Below are positions 41,351 through 52,816 of a stretch of 64,000 nt of DNA, piece by piece. The notes under the pieces were generated by a model that worked only from the letters and a program-made list of their open reading frames with translations, did not search any database and was not told the origin of the DNA. Both the position numbers and the translations under genes were made by a program. The stretch comes from Fodinibacter luteus (GTDB lineage: Bacteria > Actinomycetota > Actinomycetes > Actinomycetales > Dermatophilaceae): NCBI RefSeq assembly GCF_039541575.1, contig NZ_BAABGM010000022.1, forward strand, positions 1 to 64,000. The letters run 5' to 3'. How positions within the stretch are numbered: position 1 is the first letter of the stretch; each line of letters starts with the position of its first letter.

Positions 41351-42238
41351 GTGGCGCGCACCGAGCGCGTCCCCGCCGTCCCCGACGCCACGGCATCCGG
41401 GCTCGTCGCCCTCTTCGGGCGGGCGGCCGCGGTCGACGGCGTCGCCCCGGTGTCGGAGGCGTTCCGGCTCGCCGTCGGCCCCGCCCGGGACGGGGTGGTG
41501 CACCTGCTCCGGCTCGATCACGCCGGTGCGCTCGTCGGGTACGCCCAGGTGGCAGGAGCCGGAACCGCGGATGCCGTCGCCGAGCTCGTCGTCGAGCCGA
41601 CCCAGCGCCGGCGTGGGCACGGGCGGGCCCTGCTCGAAGCGGCCCTGTCCGAGGGTGCCCGCAGCGTGTGGGCGCACGGGATGCTGCCCGCGGCGCAGGC
41701 CCTGGCCCGGGCCGCAGGACTCGTGCTGACGCGCAGCCTGCACCGGATGACACGCCGGCTCGGCCCGGCGGATGCCGTGGACCCCGCTCTCCCCGAGGGC
41801 TTCTCGGTTCGCCCCTTCATGCCGGGCACCGACGACGAGACCTGGGTGCGGCTCAACGCGGCCGCCTTCGCGGACCACCCGGAGCAGGGCCGGCTCACGG
41901 TCGCGGACCTGCGCGAGCGGATGGCCCAGCCGTGGTTCGACCCGGAGGGGCTGCTCCTCGTCGTCGACGACACCACCGGGGCGGTCGTCGCCTCCCACTG
42001 GACCAAGGTGGAGGCCGGTCGTGGCGAGGTCTACGTCGTCGGCGTCGACCCCGCGTACCAGGGCCGGGGGCTCGGCGGCCCGCTCACCCGGCTCGGTCTC
42101 GCCCACCTCGCCCGGCGCGGCGTGGACGAGGTCGAGCTCTACGTCGACGGCGACAACACGGCTGCTCGGCGCACGTACGAGCGGCTCGGGTTCACCGATG
42201 CCGCGGTCGACGGTCAGTACACCCGCACGAGCACCTGA
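41351..42238 (+). CDS. mshD: Mycothiol synthase
   Basis: 295 aa with two tandem GNAT folds. The C-terminal one has the acetyl-CoA loop VVGVDPAYQGRGLGGPLTRLGLAHL and ends EVELYVDGDNTAARRTYERLGFT. Acetylates Cys-GlcN-Ins, the last step of mycothiol synthesis. GTG start one base after the glnR stop. Completes, with mshA in this window, two of the four dedicated synthesis genes. Confidence 0.95.
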   Translation: MARTERVPAVPDATASGLVALFGRAAAVDGVAPVSEAFRLAVGPARDGVVHLLRLDHAGALVGYAQVAGAGTADAVAELVVEPTQRRRGHGRALLEAALSEGARSVWAHGMLPAAQALARAAGLVLTRSLHRMTRRLGPADAVDPALPEGFSVRPFMPGTDDETWVRLNAAAFADHPEQGRLTVADLRERMAQPWFDPEGLLLVVDDTTGAVVASHWTKVEAGRGEVYVVGVDPAYQGRGLGGPLTRLGLAHLARRGVDEVELYVDGDNTAARRTYERLGFTDAAVDGQYTRTST

Positions 42239-42250
42239 CAGGATTGGGTC

Positions 42251-44599
<2,349 letters not shown>

Positions 44600-44627
44600 G
44601 CGGGGCCCGACGCTCCGGGCGGCGGAC

Positions 44628-45572
44628 ATGAGGATCCCCGCCGCGGGCACCGTCCCCTGGCGCGTGCAGGAGGGCGGCCTCGAGGTCGCGCTCGTCCACC
44701 GTCCCCGCTACGACGACTGGTCCTGGGCCAAGGGCAAGCTCGACGACGACGAGGACTGGGCCGTCGCCGCGGTGCGCGAGACCGAGGAGGAGACCGGGCT
44801 CGTCGTGCGCCTCGGGCCTCCCCTGCCGGAGGCCCGCTACACCCTGCTCGGCCGGGACGGCAGCCCCGACGACAAGGTCGTGCGCTACTGGACGGCCCGG
44901 GTCACCGGCGGGCACGGCCACCTCGTCAACGAGATCGACGAGGTCGCCTGGCTCGACGTCGCCACCGCGCACGCCCGCCTCGACTACGCCCGGGACCGTG
45001 ACCAGCTCCTCGCCCTCGTGCGCCTGCAGCAGACCGAGCGGCTCGACACGTGGCCGCTCGTCCTCGTGCGGCACGCCTCCGCCGTCGCCCGGAACGAGTG
45101 GTCCCGTGACGACCAGCTGCGCCCCCTCACCGCCGTCGGCCGCGCCCGGTCGGCGGACCTCGCGCCGGTGCTCGCCGCGTACGGGGTGACCCTCGCCGTC
45201 ACCTCGCCCTCGGAGCGGTGCCTGCGCACGGTCGAGCCGTTCGCCAACGCGGTCGGGGTACCGCTGCGCACGAGGGGCGGGTTGTCCGAGGAGGGCTTCG
45301 CCGCTGACCCCACGAAGGCCCACCGCCACCTCACCCGGCTGCTCGAGCGGGGCGAGCCCGCCCTCGTGTGCACGCACGGACCGGTGCTGCCCGACCTGCT
45401 CGACGAGCTCGCCCGCCGGCTCGACGTCGAGAAGCCGGCGTCCGTCGAGGTCGTCGAGGCGTTCGCCGAGGCCCGCGACGAGCGCCTCGTCAAGGGCGAG
45501 GCCCTCGTGTGCCACGTCGTCGGCACCGGGGATGCCGCACGCGTCGTCGCGGTGGAGCGTCACCTGCCCTGA
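44628..45572 (+). CDS. NUDIX hydrolase with histidine-phosphatase domain (MutT1-like)
   Basis: 314 aa. The NUDIX box GKLDDDEDWAVAAVRETEEETGLV (residues about 37-59, shown in part: GKLDDDE, RETEEETG) is followed by a histidine-phosphatase domain with LVLVRHASAV and a second His in VCTHGPV. Mycobacterial MutT1 (Rv2985, next to ppk1) has this layout and degrades 8-oxo-dGTP and diadenosine polyphosphates. Located 28 bp after ppk1, clearly the same transcript. Confidence 0.92.
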   Translation: MRIPAAGTVPWRVQEGGLEVALVHRPRYDDWSWAKGKLDDDEDWAVAAVRETEEETGLVVRLGPPLPEARYTLLGRDGSPDDKVVRYWTARVTGGHGHLVNEIDEVAWLDVATAHARLDYARDRDQLLALVRLQQTERLDTWPLVLVRHASAVARNEWSRDDQLRPLTAVGRARSADLAPVLAAYGVTLAVTSPSERCLRTVEPFANAVGVPLRTRGGLSEEGFAADPTKAHRHLTRLLERGEPALVCTHGPVLPDLLDELARRLDVEKPASVEVVEAFAEARDERLVKGEALVCHVVGTGDAARVVAVERHLP

Positions 45573-45709
45573 CGCCTCGCGGAGCGACCGGGAGGCCGCG
45601 AGCGGCCGGCATCCGGCGTCCGTCCTCGCGTGGGCGCGGTCACAGGCGCACGTGGGCGCGCCGCAGTGCACCATTCCCTGACCCTGCGGACGGGAAATGG
45701 CCGGGTGCC

Positions 45710-45731
45710 GTTCACGGTGCGTTCACCCGCC
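45710..45731 (+). promoter_or_regulatory. PHO box upstream of pstS
   Basis: Two contiguous 11-mers GTTCACGGTGC and GTTCACCCGCC, 94 bp before the pstS start, match the direct-repeat PHO box bound by PhoP/RegX3-type regulators. A weaker related GTCACCCGGCG follows at 45745-45755. The same pattern occurs before phoU. Confidence 0.8.
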
Positions 45732-45824
45732 GCGGGTCGGCGCGTCACCCGGCGTCCTTAGCGTCACTGGCGTCGGGCAGCGAGGCCCGCACCCCTGACC
45801 CATGTCCTCCGAGAGGTACACACA

Positions 45825-46793
45825 GTGAAGATCCAGCGTTTCGGCGCCTCCGCCGCGTTCGTCCTGGCCGGTGCCGTCGCCCTGTCCGCGTGCGGCGGCC
45901 AGCAGACCGAGAGCGGCTCGACCGGCGACGGCTCGGCCGGCGCCCTCAGCGGCACGATCGCGTCCGACGGCTCGAGCACCGTCGGGCCGCTCACCTCGGC
46001 CGCCGCCGAGCTGTTCATGACCGAGAACCCCGGCGTCAACATCACCGTCGGCACCTCCGGCACCGGCGGCGGGTTCAAAAAGTTCTGCGAGGGGCAGACC
46101 CAGGTCTCCAACGCCTCGCGTCCGATCAAGGACGAGGAGGCGGCGGCCTGCGAGGCCAAGGGCATCGAGTACCAGGAGATCGTCGTCGCGAACGACGCCC
46201 TGACCATCGTCGCGAACAAGGAGAACGACTTCCTCACGTGCCTGACCGTCGAGGAGCTGAGCACCCTGTGGGGCCCCGAGGCCACCGGCAAGGTCATGAC
46301 GTGGAACCAGGTCAACCCCTCGTTCCCGGCCGAGGACATCAAGCTCTACGGGCCGGGCACCGACTCCGGCACCTTCGACTACTTCACCGACGAGATCAAC
46401 GGCGAGGAGGGCGCCTCGCGCACCGACTACGAGCCCTCGGAGGACGACAACGTCATCGTCCAGGGCGTCTCCGGCGACAAGAACGCCCTCGGCTACTTCG
46501 GCTTCACCTACTTCGAGGAGAACGCCGACACCCTCAAGGCCGTCCAGGTCGACAACGGTGCGGGCTGCATCACGCCGAGCGCCGAGACGGCGCGCGACGG
46601 GTCCTACGCCCCGCTGTCGCGTCCGCTGTTCATCTACATCGACAAGAAGGCGTTCGCGTCCAACCCGGCGCTCAAGGAGTTCATCGGCTTCTTCGTCGAG
46701 AACGAGACGAAGGTCGCCGAGGCGGCGCAGTACATCCCGCTGAGCGACGAGCAGAAGAAGACCGCCCAGGACGAGCTCGCCGCCCTCGGCTGA
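45825..46793 (+). CDS. pstS: Phosphate-binding lipoprotein PstS
   Basis: 322 aa from the GTG at 45825, preceded by GAGAGG. Signal peptide and lipobox VALSAC (Cys23). Phosphate-site segments: SDGSSTVGPLT, TSGTGGGFKKFC and GPGTDSGTFDYF. Captures phosphate outside the membrane for PstCAB. First gene of pstSCAB with a PHO box upstream. Confidence 0.97.
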   Translation: MKIQRFGASAAFVLAGAVALSACGGQQTESGSTGDGSAGALSGTIASDGSSTVGPLTSAAAELFMTENPGVNITVGTSGTGGGFKKFCEGQTQVSNASRPIKDEEAAACEAKGIEYQEIVVANDALTIVANKENDFLTCLTVEELSTLWGPEATGKVMTWNQVNPSFPAEDIKLYGPGTDSGTFDYFTDEINGEEGASRTDYEPSEDDNVIVQGVSGDKNALGYFGFTYFEENADTLKAVQVDNGAGCITPSAETARDGSYAPLSRPLFIYIDKKAFASNPALKEFIGFFVENETKVAEAAQYIPLSDEQKKTAQDELAALG

Positions 46794-46827
46794 GGCCGGC
46801 GCCACCCCACCACAGGAGCCCATCCTC

Positions 46828-47799
46828 GTGTCCACCATCAGTGCCGGCGCAGGCCCCTCGACGACCTCGAGGGGCCTGCGCCCGTCCCCGGAGCCACCGA
46901 CCTCGCTGCGCTCCAGCCGGCCGCGTCGGGCCGAGAAGGTCGCCTACGGCTTCCTCGTCGTCGCCGCCGGGGTCTCGATCCTCACCACCGTCGGGATCGT
47001 GCTGTCGCTGCTGCTGCCGGCCATCCAGTTCTTCCGGGAGATCAGCGTCGTCGAGTTCCTCACCGGGACCTCGTGGACCCCCCGCTTCCAGGACGCCGCC
47101 TTCGGGGTCCTGCCGCTCATCACCGGCACGCTGTGGACGACCGCGATCGCCCTCGCCCTCGCCATCCCGGTGGGCCTCGGCGCCGCGATCTACCTCTCGG
47201 AGTATGCGTCGACCCGGACCCGCAAGGTCCTCAAGCCCACCCTCGAGCTGCTCGCCGGCGTGCCGTCGGTCGTCTACGGCCTGTTCGCCGTCGCGTTCGT
47301 CGGCCCGGTCGTGCTCAACGAGTGGCTCGGCATCGAGGTGGGCACGTTCTCCGTGCTGGCGGCGGGCCTCGTGCTCGGCGTCATGATCATCCCGACGGTC
47401 GCCTCCCTCGCGGAGGACGCCATGTCGGCGGTGCCCCGGGCGCTTCGGGAGGCGTCGTACGGCCTCGGCGCGAACCGGATGCGCACCGTGCTGCGGGTCG
47501 TCTTCCCGGCCGCCATCTCGGGCATCGCGGCCTCCATCGTCCTCGGCCTCAGCCGCGCCGTCGGGGAGACGATGATCGTCGCGATGGCCGCCGGCAGCCA
47601 GGCCAAGATGGTCACCGACCCCCTCGAGGGCGGCCAGACCATGACGGGGTTCATCGCTTCCGCGGCGCTCGGGGACAGCGTGCAGGGGTCGCTGCAGTAC
47701 AACACCCTCTTCGCGGTCGGCCTCACCCTTTTCCTCATCACCCTCGTCATCAACGTGATCAGCATCCGCCTCGTCAACCGCTTCCGGGAGATCTACTGA
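46828..47799 (+). CDS. pstC: Phosphate ABC transporter permease PstC
   Basis: 323 aa, GTG start. Six membrane segments after a 50-residue basic head; the coupling-helix EAA motif reads EASYGLGANRMRTVLRVVFPAAISGI, followed by GLSRAVGETMIV. Pairs with PstA. Its stop overlaps the pstA start (TGATG). Confidence 0.97.
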   Translation: MSTISAGAGPSTTSRGLRPSPEPPTSLRSSRPRRAEKVAYGFLVVAAGVSILTTVGIVLSLLLPAIQFFREISVVEFLTGTSWTPRFQDAAFGVLPLITGTLWTTAIALALAIPVGLGAAIYLSEYASTRTRKVLKPTLELLAGVPSVVYGLFAVAFVGPVVLNEWLGIEVGTFSVLAAGLVLGVMIIPTVASLAEDAMSAVPRALREASYGLGANRMRTVLRVVFPAAISGIAASIVLGLSRAVGETMIVAMAAGSQAKMVTDPLEGGQTMTGFIASAALGDSVQGSLQYNTLFAVGLTLFLITLVINVISIRLVNRFREIY

Positions 47800-48704
47800 T
47801 GGCCGCCATCACCGCCGAGCCGACCACCACCGCGCGGCCACTGACCGCGGCATCCCACGGTGAGCGCAACGTCCGGTCGCTGGCGTTCCTCATCCTGCTC
47901 TGGCTCAGCCTCGCCTTCGGGATCCTCGTGCTCGCCGTCCTCATCGTGACGACCTTCCTCGAGGGCCAGGCGCGCATGGACGGCGCGCTCTTCACGAACT
48001 ACACCTCGCAGATCGACCCGGGGACGGCCGGGGCCCGCGCCGCCATCCTCGGCACCGCCTGGGTCATCGGCACCACGGCCCTGCTCGCCATCCCGATCGG
48101 CGTCGCGGCGGCCGCCTACCTCGAGGAGTTCGCCTCGAGGAAGAGCCGGTTCGCGCACTTCGTCGAGCTCAACGTGCAGAACCTCGCCGCGGTCCCGGCG
48201 ATCATCTACGGCATGCTCGCGGCCGCGGCGGCGGTCGCGATCGGCATCCCCCGCAACACCGTCATCGCCGGCGGCATCGCCCTGGCGCTGCTCATCCTCC
48301 CGGTCGTCATCGTCGCGACCCGCGAGGCCCTGCGCGCCGTCCCCCAGGAGATCCGCCAGGGGTCGCTGGCCCTGGGCGCCAGCCCGATGCAGACCCTCCA
48401 GCGCCAGACGCTGCCCGCCGCCGTCCCGGGCATCGCGACCGGCACGATCCTGGCGCTGTCCCGGGCCATGGGTGAGGCCGCGCCGCTGCTGCTCCTCGGC
48501 GGGCTCGTGTTCGTCAAGTTCGACCCGAACGGCATCCTCAGCGGCTTCACGACGATGCCGATCCAGATCTTCGACTGGGCGAGCCGGTCCCAGGAGGAGT
48601 TCCAGCAGCTGGCCGCCGCGGCGAGCATCCTTCTCCTCGTGCTCGTCATCGCGATGAACGGTGTCGCGATCATCATCCGCAACAAGTACACGACCGCGCG
48701 ATGA
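47799..48704 (+). CDS. pstA: Phosphate ABC transporter permease PstA
   Basis: 301 aa. Six membrane segments; the coupling helix reads QGSLALGASPMQTLQRQTLPAAVPGIATG, then ALSRAMGEAAPLLLLGG. Partner of PstC in the phosphate channel. Start and stop both overlap the neighbouring genes (ATGA type), so translation of pstCAB is coupled. Confidence 0.97.
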   Translation: MAAITAEPTTTARPLTAASHGERNVRSLAFLILLWLSLAFGILVLAVLIVTTFLEGQARMDGALFTNYTSQIDPGTAGARAAILGTAWVIGTTALLAIPIGVAAAAYLEEFASRKSRFAHFVELNVQNLAAVPAIIYGMLAAAAAVAIGIPRNTVIAGGIALALLILPVVIVATREALRAVPQEIRQGSLALGASPMQTLQRQTLPAAVPGIATGTILALSRAMGEAAPLLLLGGLVFVKFDPNGILSGFTTMPIQIFDWASRSQEEFQQLAAAASILLLVLVIAMNGVAIIIRNKYTTAR

Positions 48705-49735
48705 CCGAGCCCACCTCCGTCCGGCCGGCGCACGGCATCCCGGATGCCGGCGGCCCCCCGGCGGCTGGTGGCGCCGGCCCCGCCCCCACCAGCCCCGTCG
48801 CCGCCAGCCCCGTCGCCCCCAGCGCCTCCGCGGCCCCCACCAGCCCCACGACCCCCGACGCACCAGGAGAGCCCACCGTGGACAGCACCTCGACCATCTC
48901 GATCCCGCGGATGGACCCGATCGACGCCGGGCGGATCGTCGCCTCCGAGGCGCCGCGGGCGGTCCTCAGCTGCACCGACGTCAGCTGCTACTACGGCGAC
49001 TTCCGGGCGGTCAACCAGGTGACGATGGGCATCGGGGTCAACGAGATCACCGCCCTCATCGGTCCGTCCGGCTGCGGCAAGTCCACGGTGCTGCGGGCCC
49101 TCAACCGGATGAACGACCTCATCCCGGGCACGCGGGTCACCGGCACGATCGCCTACCACGGCCAGGACATCTACGGCAAGGACGTCGACCCCATCGAGGT
49201 GCGGCGCCGGATCGGGATGGTCTTCCAGAAGCCGAACCCCTTCCCGAAGTCGATCTACGACAACGTGGCCTACGGCCCGAAGGTCACCGGGATGAAGGTG
49301 TCGAACATGGACGACGTCGTCGAGGAGAGCCTGCGCGGTGCGGCCCTGTGGGACGAGGTCAAGGACAAGCTCAAGCAGTCGGCGTACGGCCTGTCCGGCG
49401 GCCAGCAGCAGCGGCTGTGCATCGCCCGCACGATCGCGGTCAAGCCCGAGGTCATCCTCATGGACGAGCCCTGCTCGGCGCTCGACCCGATCGCGACGGC
49501 GCGCATCGAGGACCTCATGATGGAGCTGCGCGACGACTACACGATCGTCATCGTCACCCACAACATGCAGCAGGCGGCGCGCGTCGCCGACCGCACGGCC
49601 TTCTTCACGGCCGAGGCCGCGGAGGGGCACGGCGACCGCACCGGCCACCTCGTGGAGTTCGACGAGACGACGAAGATCTTCAGCAACCCCGCCGACTCCC
49701 GCACCGAGGACTACATCTCCGGCCGCTTCGGCTGA
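48701..49735 (+). CDS. pstB: Phosphate ABC transporter ATPase PstB
   Basis: 344 aa from the ATG overlapping the pstA stop. Walker A GPSGCGKST, signature LSGGQQQR, Walker B ILMDEPCSALDP and the switch VTHNMQQA are intact. The first 60 residues are Pro/Ala/Ser-rich and unlike PstB. An in-frame GTG at 48878 preceded by AGGAG (48865-48869) would give 285 aa, closer to the usual size, so the true start is uncertain. Energises phosphate uptake. Confidence 0.95.
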   Translation: MTEPTSVRPAHGIPDAGGPPAAGGAGPAPTSPVAASPVAPSASAAPTSPTTPDAPGEPTVDSTSTISIPRMDPIDAGRIVASEAPRAVLSCTDVSCYYGDFRAVNQVTMGIGVNEITALIGPSGCGKSTVLRALNRMNDLIPGTRVTGTIAYHGQDIYGKDVDPIEVRRRIGMVFQKPNPFPKSIYDNVAYGPKVTGMKVSNMDDVVEESLRGAALWDEVKDKLKQSAYGLSGGQQQRLCIARTIAVKPEVILMDEPCSALDPIATARIEDLMMELRDDYTIVIVTHNMQQAARVADRTAFFTAEAAEGHGDRTGHLVEFDETTKIFSNPADSRTEDYISGRFG

Positions 49736-49749
49736 CCCCCCCGACCAGC

Positions 49750-49826
49750 CCCGACCTCGTGCGGGTTACCCACGGTTCTCAGGGCCCTGGCCTGCGAGAA
49801 CGGTGGGTAGATCGCACGAAGTCGGG
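49750..49826. repeat. Palindrome, ACCCACG family (type 3), left of the AbiEi-like gene
   Basis: Arms 49750-49780 and 49796-49826 (31 bp) pair with five mismatches around a 15-nt loop. The left arm contains CGACCTCGTGCG (49752-49763) and TTACCCACGGTTCTC. It follows the pstB stop by 15 bp and could end that transcript. Confidence 0.8.
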
Positions 49827-49926
49827 TGGGGGGGCTGGTTGTCCACAGGCGTTGCCGGATGCCGTGGCCGTCCACCGACGCCGGCGCGGGCTTCGCGGCC
49901 AGGGCCGGCCGCACCATCGTCGAGGG

Positions 49927-50967
49927 ATGCACGCCGACCTCACCGGCCTCCCTGCCGCCTTCCTCACCTCCGAGGCGGCCACCGCGCGCCTCGACGCACG
50001 CCGGCTGCGCACCGCCGTCGCCCGGGGCCGGGTGATCCGGGTGGGGCGAGGCGTGTACGGCGACCCGTCCCGCTGGCCCGATGACCCCGTGGAGCGGCAC
50101 CGCCTCGTGGCACTGGCCGCGCATCGGGCCGTCGAGGACTGCGCCCTCAGCCACGTGAGCGCGGCCCTCGTCATGGGCCTTCCGAACCCGCGGACACCCC
50201 TCCCCCGTCCCTCGGTGACCGTCGACGACGGCATCCGGTCCCGGTCACCGGGGTCGTGGATGACGTTGTTCCGCGGGGAGCTACCCGAAGGGCACGTCGA
50301 GGTGGTCGACGGGGTGCGCCGAACCATCGTGCCGAGAACCGTGGCCGACTGTGCAAGACACCTGTCCCTGGGGGACGGTCTGGCCATTGCGGACGCGAGT
50401 GTGCGCGCGGGCCTCACCACGGTGGATGACGTGCGCGCCGTGCGCGAGTTCCAGCGCCGGTGGCCCGGGTCGCTGGGCACGCAGGCCGTGCTCGCCCTCC
50501 TCGACCCCCGACGCGAGGGGTGGCTCGAGTCCTGGTCGGCTGCCGCGTTCCAGTGCATGGGGCTTCCGAGGTGGGTTCCTCAGGTCGACGTGCACGACGC
50601 CCACGGCCGCTTCGTGGGTCGGGTCGACGGCCTGTGGCCCGAGCTCGGGGTGGTCGCCGAGGCCGACGGGCGGGGCAAGTACCTCGGAGACGTGGACCCC
50701 GCCCTCGACCGCAGCCCGGCGGCCGTGGCCCAGCGGGTGCTGGCCGCCGGCAACCGCGAGGTCGCGCTCCGCTCCTGCGGCCTGGGTGTCGTGCGGTGGA
50801 CCACGGAAGAGATCACCCGGCAGCAGCTTCGCGTCGCTGTGAGGTGGCGCGACGAGGTCCAGCGAACCGAGCCACGCGGCATCCGGGCGTCCCTGACCTG
50901 CACCTGCTGCCAGCTCCCCGTGACCTCGTGCGACATAGGCGCGGTATTCGCCCCGTCGGCCGCGTAG
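49927..50967 (+). CDS. AbiEi-like antitoxin-domain protein with DUF559-like C-terminus
   Basis: 346 aa. The N-terminal winged-helix AbiEi_4-type domain (TARLDARRLRTAVARGRVIRVGRGVYGDP) is followed by a long domain with LSHVSAALVMGLP and RTVADCARHLS. A C-terminal part (VPQVDVHDAHGRFVGRVDGLWPELGVVAEADGRGKY) resembles restriction-like folds with D...E-x-D spacing. No AbiEii nucleotidyltransferase toxin is adjacent. Such solo genes are common in actinobacteria; function unproven. Bracketed by type 3 repeats; the last codons overlap one repeat arm. Confidence 0.8.
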   Translation: MHADLTGLPAAFLTSEAATARLDARRLRTAVARGRVIRVGRGVYGDPSRWPDDPVERHRLVALAAHRAVEDCALSHVSAALVMGLPNPRTPLPRPSVTVDDGIRSRSPGSWMTLFRGELPEGHVEVVDGVRRTIVPRTVADCARHLSLGDGLAIADASVRAGLTTVDDVRAVREFQRRWPGSLGTQAVLALLDPRREGWLESWSAAAFQCMGLPRWVPQVDVHDAHGRFVGRVDGLWPELGVVAEADGRGKYLGDVDPALDRSPAAVAQRVLAAGNREVALRSCGLGVVRWTTEEITRQQLRVAVRWRDEVQRTEPRGIRASLTCTCCQLPVTSCDIGAVFAPSAA

Positions 50968-50992
50968 AACCGAAGGGAAGTCGCACGAGGTC
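50922..50992. repeat. Palindrome (type 3) at the end of the AbiEi-like gene
   Basis: GACCTCGTGCGAC at 50922-50934 and GTCGCACGAGGTC at 50980-50992 are perfect 13-bp arms 45 bp apart. The left arm is inside the AbiEi-like coding region, the right arm just beyond its stop. The right arm extended (50982-50993) is the exact complement of 49752-49763, so the gene has 12-bp terminal inverted repeats. Confidence 0.85.
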
Positions 50993-51007
50993 GAAAGGAG
51001 GTGGGGG

Positions 51008-52006
51008 TCAGAGGAAGAGCAGGGCGAGGAGCCAGAAGGCCGCCGCGGCGGCGAGGCCCGCCCCGGGGAAGGTGAGCACCCAGGCCATGACGATGGAGCG
51101 CGCCACGCCCCACCGCACGGCCTTGCGCGACCGGGTCGCCCCGACGCCCATGATCGCCGAGCTGATCGCGTGCGTCGTCGAGATGGGGGCCCCGGTCGCG
51201 GTGGCGAGGTAGAGCACGGTGGCGGCCGTCGTCTCGGCCGCGAACCCCTGCGGTGGGTCGAGCGCGATGATCCGACGGCCGAGGGTGCGCATGATCCGCC
51301 ATCCACCGGCGTACGTCCCGAGGCTGAGCACGATTGCCGACAGCGCGATGACCCACCCGGGGATCGAGGTGTCCTCCGGGGCGCGGTGCCCGCTCGCGAC
51401 GAGGGTGAGGGCGACGACGCCGGCCGTCTTCGCGGCATCCTGCATGCCGTGCCCGAAGGCCATCGCGGCCGCCGACACGGTCTGGGCGTAGCGGAAGCCG
51501 CGCGCGGTCGGCCCGGGGGCGGCCCTGCGGAATCCCCACAGGATCACCATCATGACGAGGAAGCCCCCGATCAGGCCCAGGACCGGAGACAGGAGCATCG
51601 GCACGACGACGTTGTCGAGGATGCTCTGCCACTTCACGGTCGCCCCGCCGGCGAGCGCTGCCCCGCCGAGGCCGCCGATGAGGGCGTGCGACGACGACGA
51701 GGGCAGGCCGCGCCACCACGTCAGCATGTTCCAGCCGATGGCGCCGATCAGCGCGCCGGCACAGATCGCGACTCCCGTCCACCCCATCGGGATCTCGATG
51801 ATGTCGCCACCGATGGTCTCGGCGACCCGGACCCCCGCGAACCCGCCGACGAGGTTCATGACGGCGGCGAGGGCGAGCGCGATCCGCGGGGTGAGGGCGC
51901 GCGTCGAGACCGAGGTGGCGATGGCGTTCGCCGCGTCGTGGAAGCCGTTCGTGTACGTGAAGCCCATCGCCAGCACGACGACGAGCGCGACGGGGATCCA
52001 GTCCAC
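51008..52006 (-). CDS. pit: Low-affinity inorganic phosphate transporter, PiT family
   Basis: 332 aa, about ten membrane segments. The two PiT signature repeats are visible: FTYTNGFHDAANAIATSVSTRAL near the N-terminus and FGHGMQDAAKTAGVVAL in the middle. Moves metal-phosphate with protons. Starts four bases after the stop of the DUF47 gene, a usual pairing. The high-affinity pst operon lies on the other side of the AbiEi-like gene. Confidence 0.95.
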   Translation of the reverse strand: MDWIPVALVVVLAMGFTYTNGFHDAANAIATSVSTRALTPRIALALAAVMNLVGGFAGVRVAETIGGDIIEIPMGWTGVAICAGALIGAIGWNMLTWWRGLPSSSSHALIGGLGGAALAGGATVKWQSILDNVVVPMLLSPVLGLIGGFLVMMVILWGFRRAAPGPTARGFRYAQTVSAAAMAFGHGMQDAAKTAGVVALTLVASGHRAPEDTSIPGWVIALSAIVLSLGTYAGGWRIMRTLGRRIIALDPPQGFAAETTAATVLYLATATGAPISTTHAISSAIMGVGATRSRKAVRWGVARSIVMAWVLTFPGAGLAAAAAFWLLALLFL

Positions 52007-52010
52007 CCGC

Positions 52011-52634
52011 TCAGGACTCCCGGACCGCGATCGCCTCGACCTTGAGGGCCACCTGCTCGAAGCCGTTCGCGGCGGCCTCGAGCGCGTCGATGATGTCCTT
52101 GTGCTTCATCACCGTGATGGGGTCGGCTCCGGGGGTGTTGAACAGCTCGGCGAGCATCCGCCGGTAGGCCTTGTTCGCGCGGTTCTCGAGGCGGCTGACC
52201 TCGACCCAGTAGGCGGTGAGGTCCTTCATCGAGCGCAGCCTCGACATCGCGTCGGCGGTGACCTCGGCCATCCGGGAGACCACCTCGACCTGCTTCGCGA
52301 CCCGCGGCAGCACCTCGTCGACCCGGTAGAGGACGATGAGGTCGACCGCGGCCTCCATGAGCCCGACGCAGTCGTCGAGGGCGACCGCCAGCCCGTGCAT
52401 GTCGGCGCGGTCGAACGGCGTGACGAACGAGCCGTTGACCTTGCGGATGATCTCGTGGGTCGACTCCCCCGAGGCGGCCTCGATCTCGTGCATCCGTTTG
52501 AGCGTCAGCTCGCGCTCCTCCGGGGAGGCCCCGAGCAGCGCGGTGAGCTCCTGCGCGCCGTCGACGAGGTGCCGCGCCGAGGCGGTGTACAGGTCGACGA
52601 AGCGGGGGTCCTGCGGGGTGAGGCGGAAGCCCAC
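52011..52634 (-). CDS. PhoU-like DUF47 protein, Pit accessory
   Basis: 207 aa from the GTG at 52634, preceded by GGAGA. All-helical, PhoU-related: FVDLYTASARHLVDGAQELTALL, HEIEAASGESTHEIIRKVNGSFVTPFDRADMHGLAVALDDCVGLMEA. DUF47 proteins are encoded upstream of PiT transporters and are thought to regulate them. Only four bases separate it from pit. Confidence 0.93.
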   Translation of the reverse strand: MGFRLTPQDPRFVDLYTASARHLVDGAQELTALLGASPEERELTLKRMHEIEAASGESTHEIIRKVNGSFVTPFDRADMHGLAVALDDCVGLMEAAVDLIVLYRVDEVLPRVAKQVEVVSRMAEVTADAMSRLRSMKDLTAYWVEVSRLENRANKAYRRMLAELFNTPGADPITVMKHKDIIDALEAAANGFEQVALKVEAIAVRES

Positions 52635-52816
52635 GATGGTCTCCGGGGAAGGCGGCCAGGACAGTGGGTACAGGCTATGGCCCCGGCCCGCCCGACGGGT
52701 ACTCGGGTGGGCCGTCGGCGGCCGGGTCACCGAGCCCGGTGGGTTCTCGGCGGGTTCAGCGAGCCGGGTGGGACGTCGGCGGCTGGGTCACCCAGGGCGT
52801 CACCGGGGCGGGTGGG
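52635..52816. repeat. Degenerate GGGTCACC repeats
   Basis: The spacer upstream of the DUF47 gene contains several decayed copies of CGGCGGCYGGGTCACC (for example near 52720, 52780 and 52800). No gene is visible. Confidence 0.45.

Noticed and set aside
45630..45680. Another member of the ACCCACG palindrome family upstream of pstS
   Set aside because: CGTGGGC occurs twice but in the same orientation, with no complementary arm.
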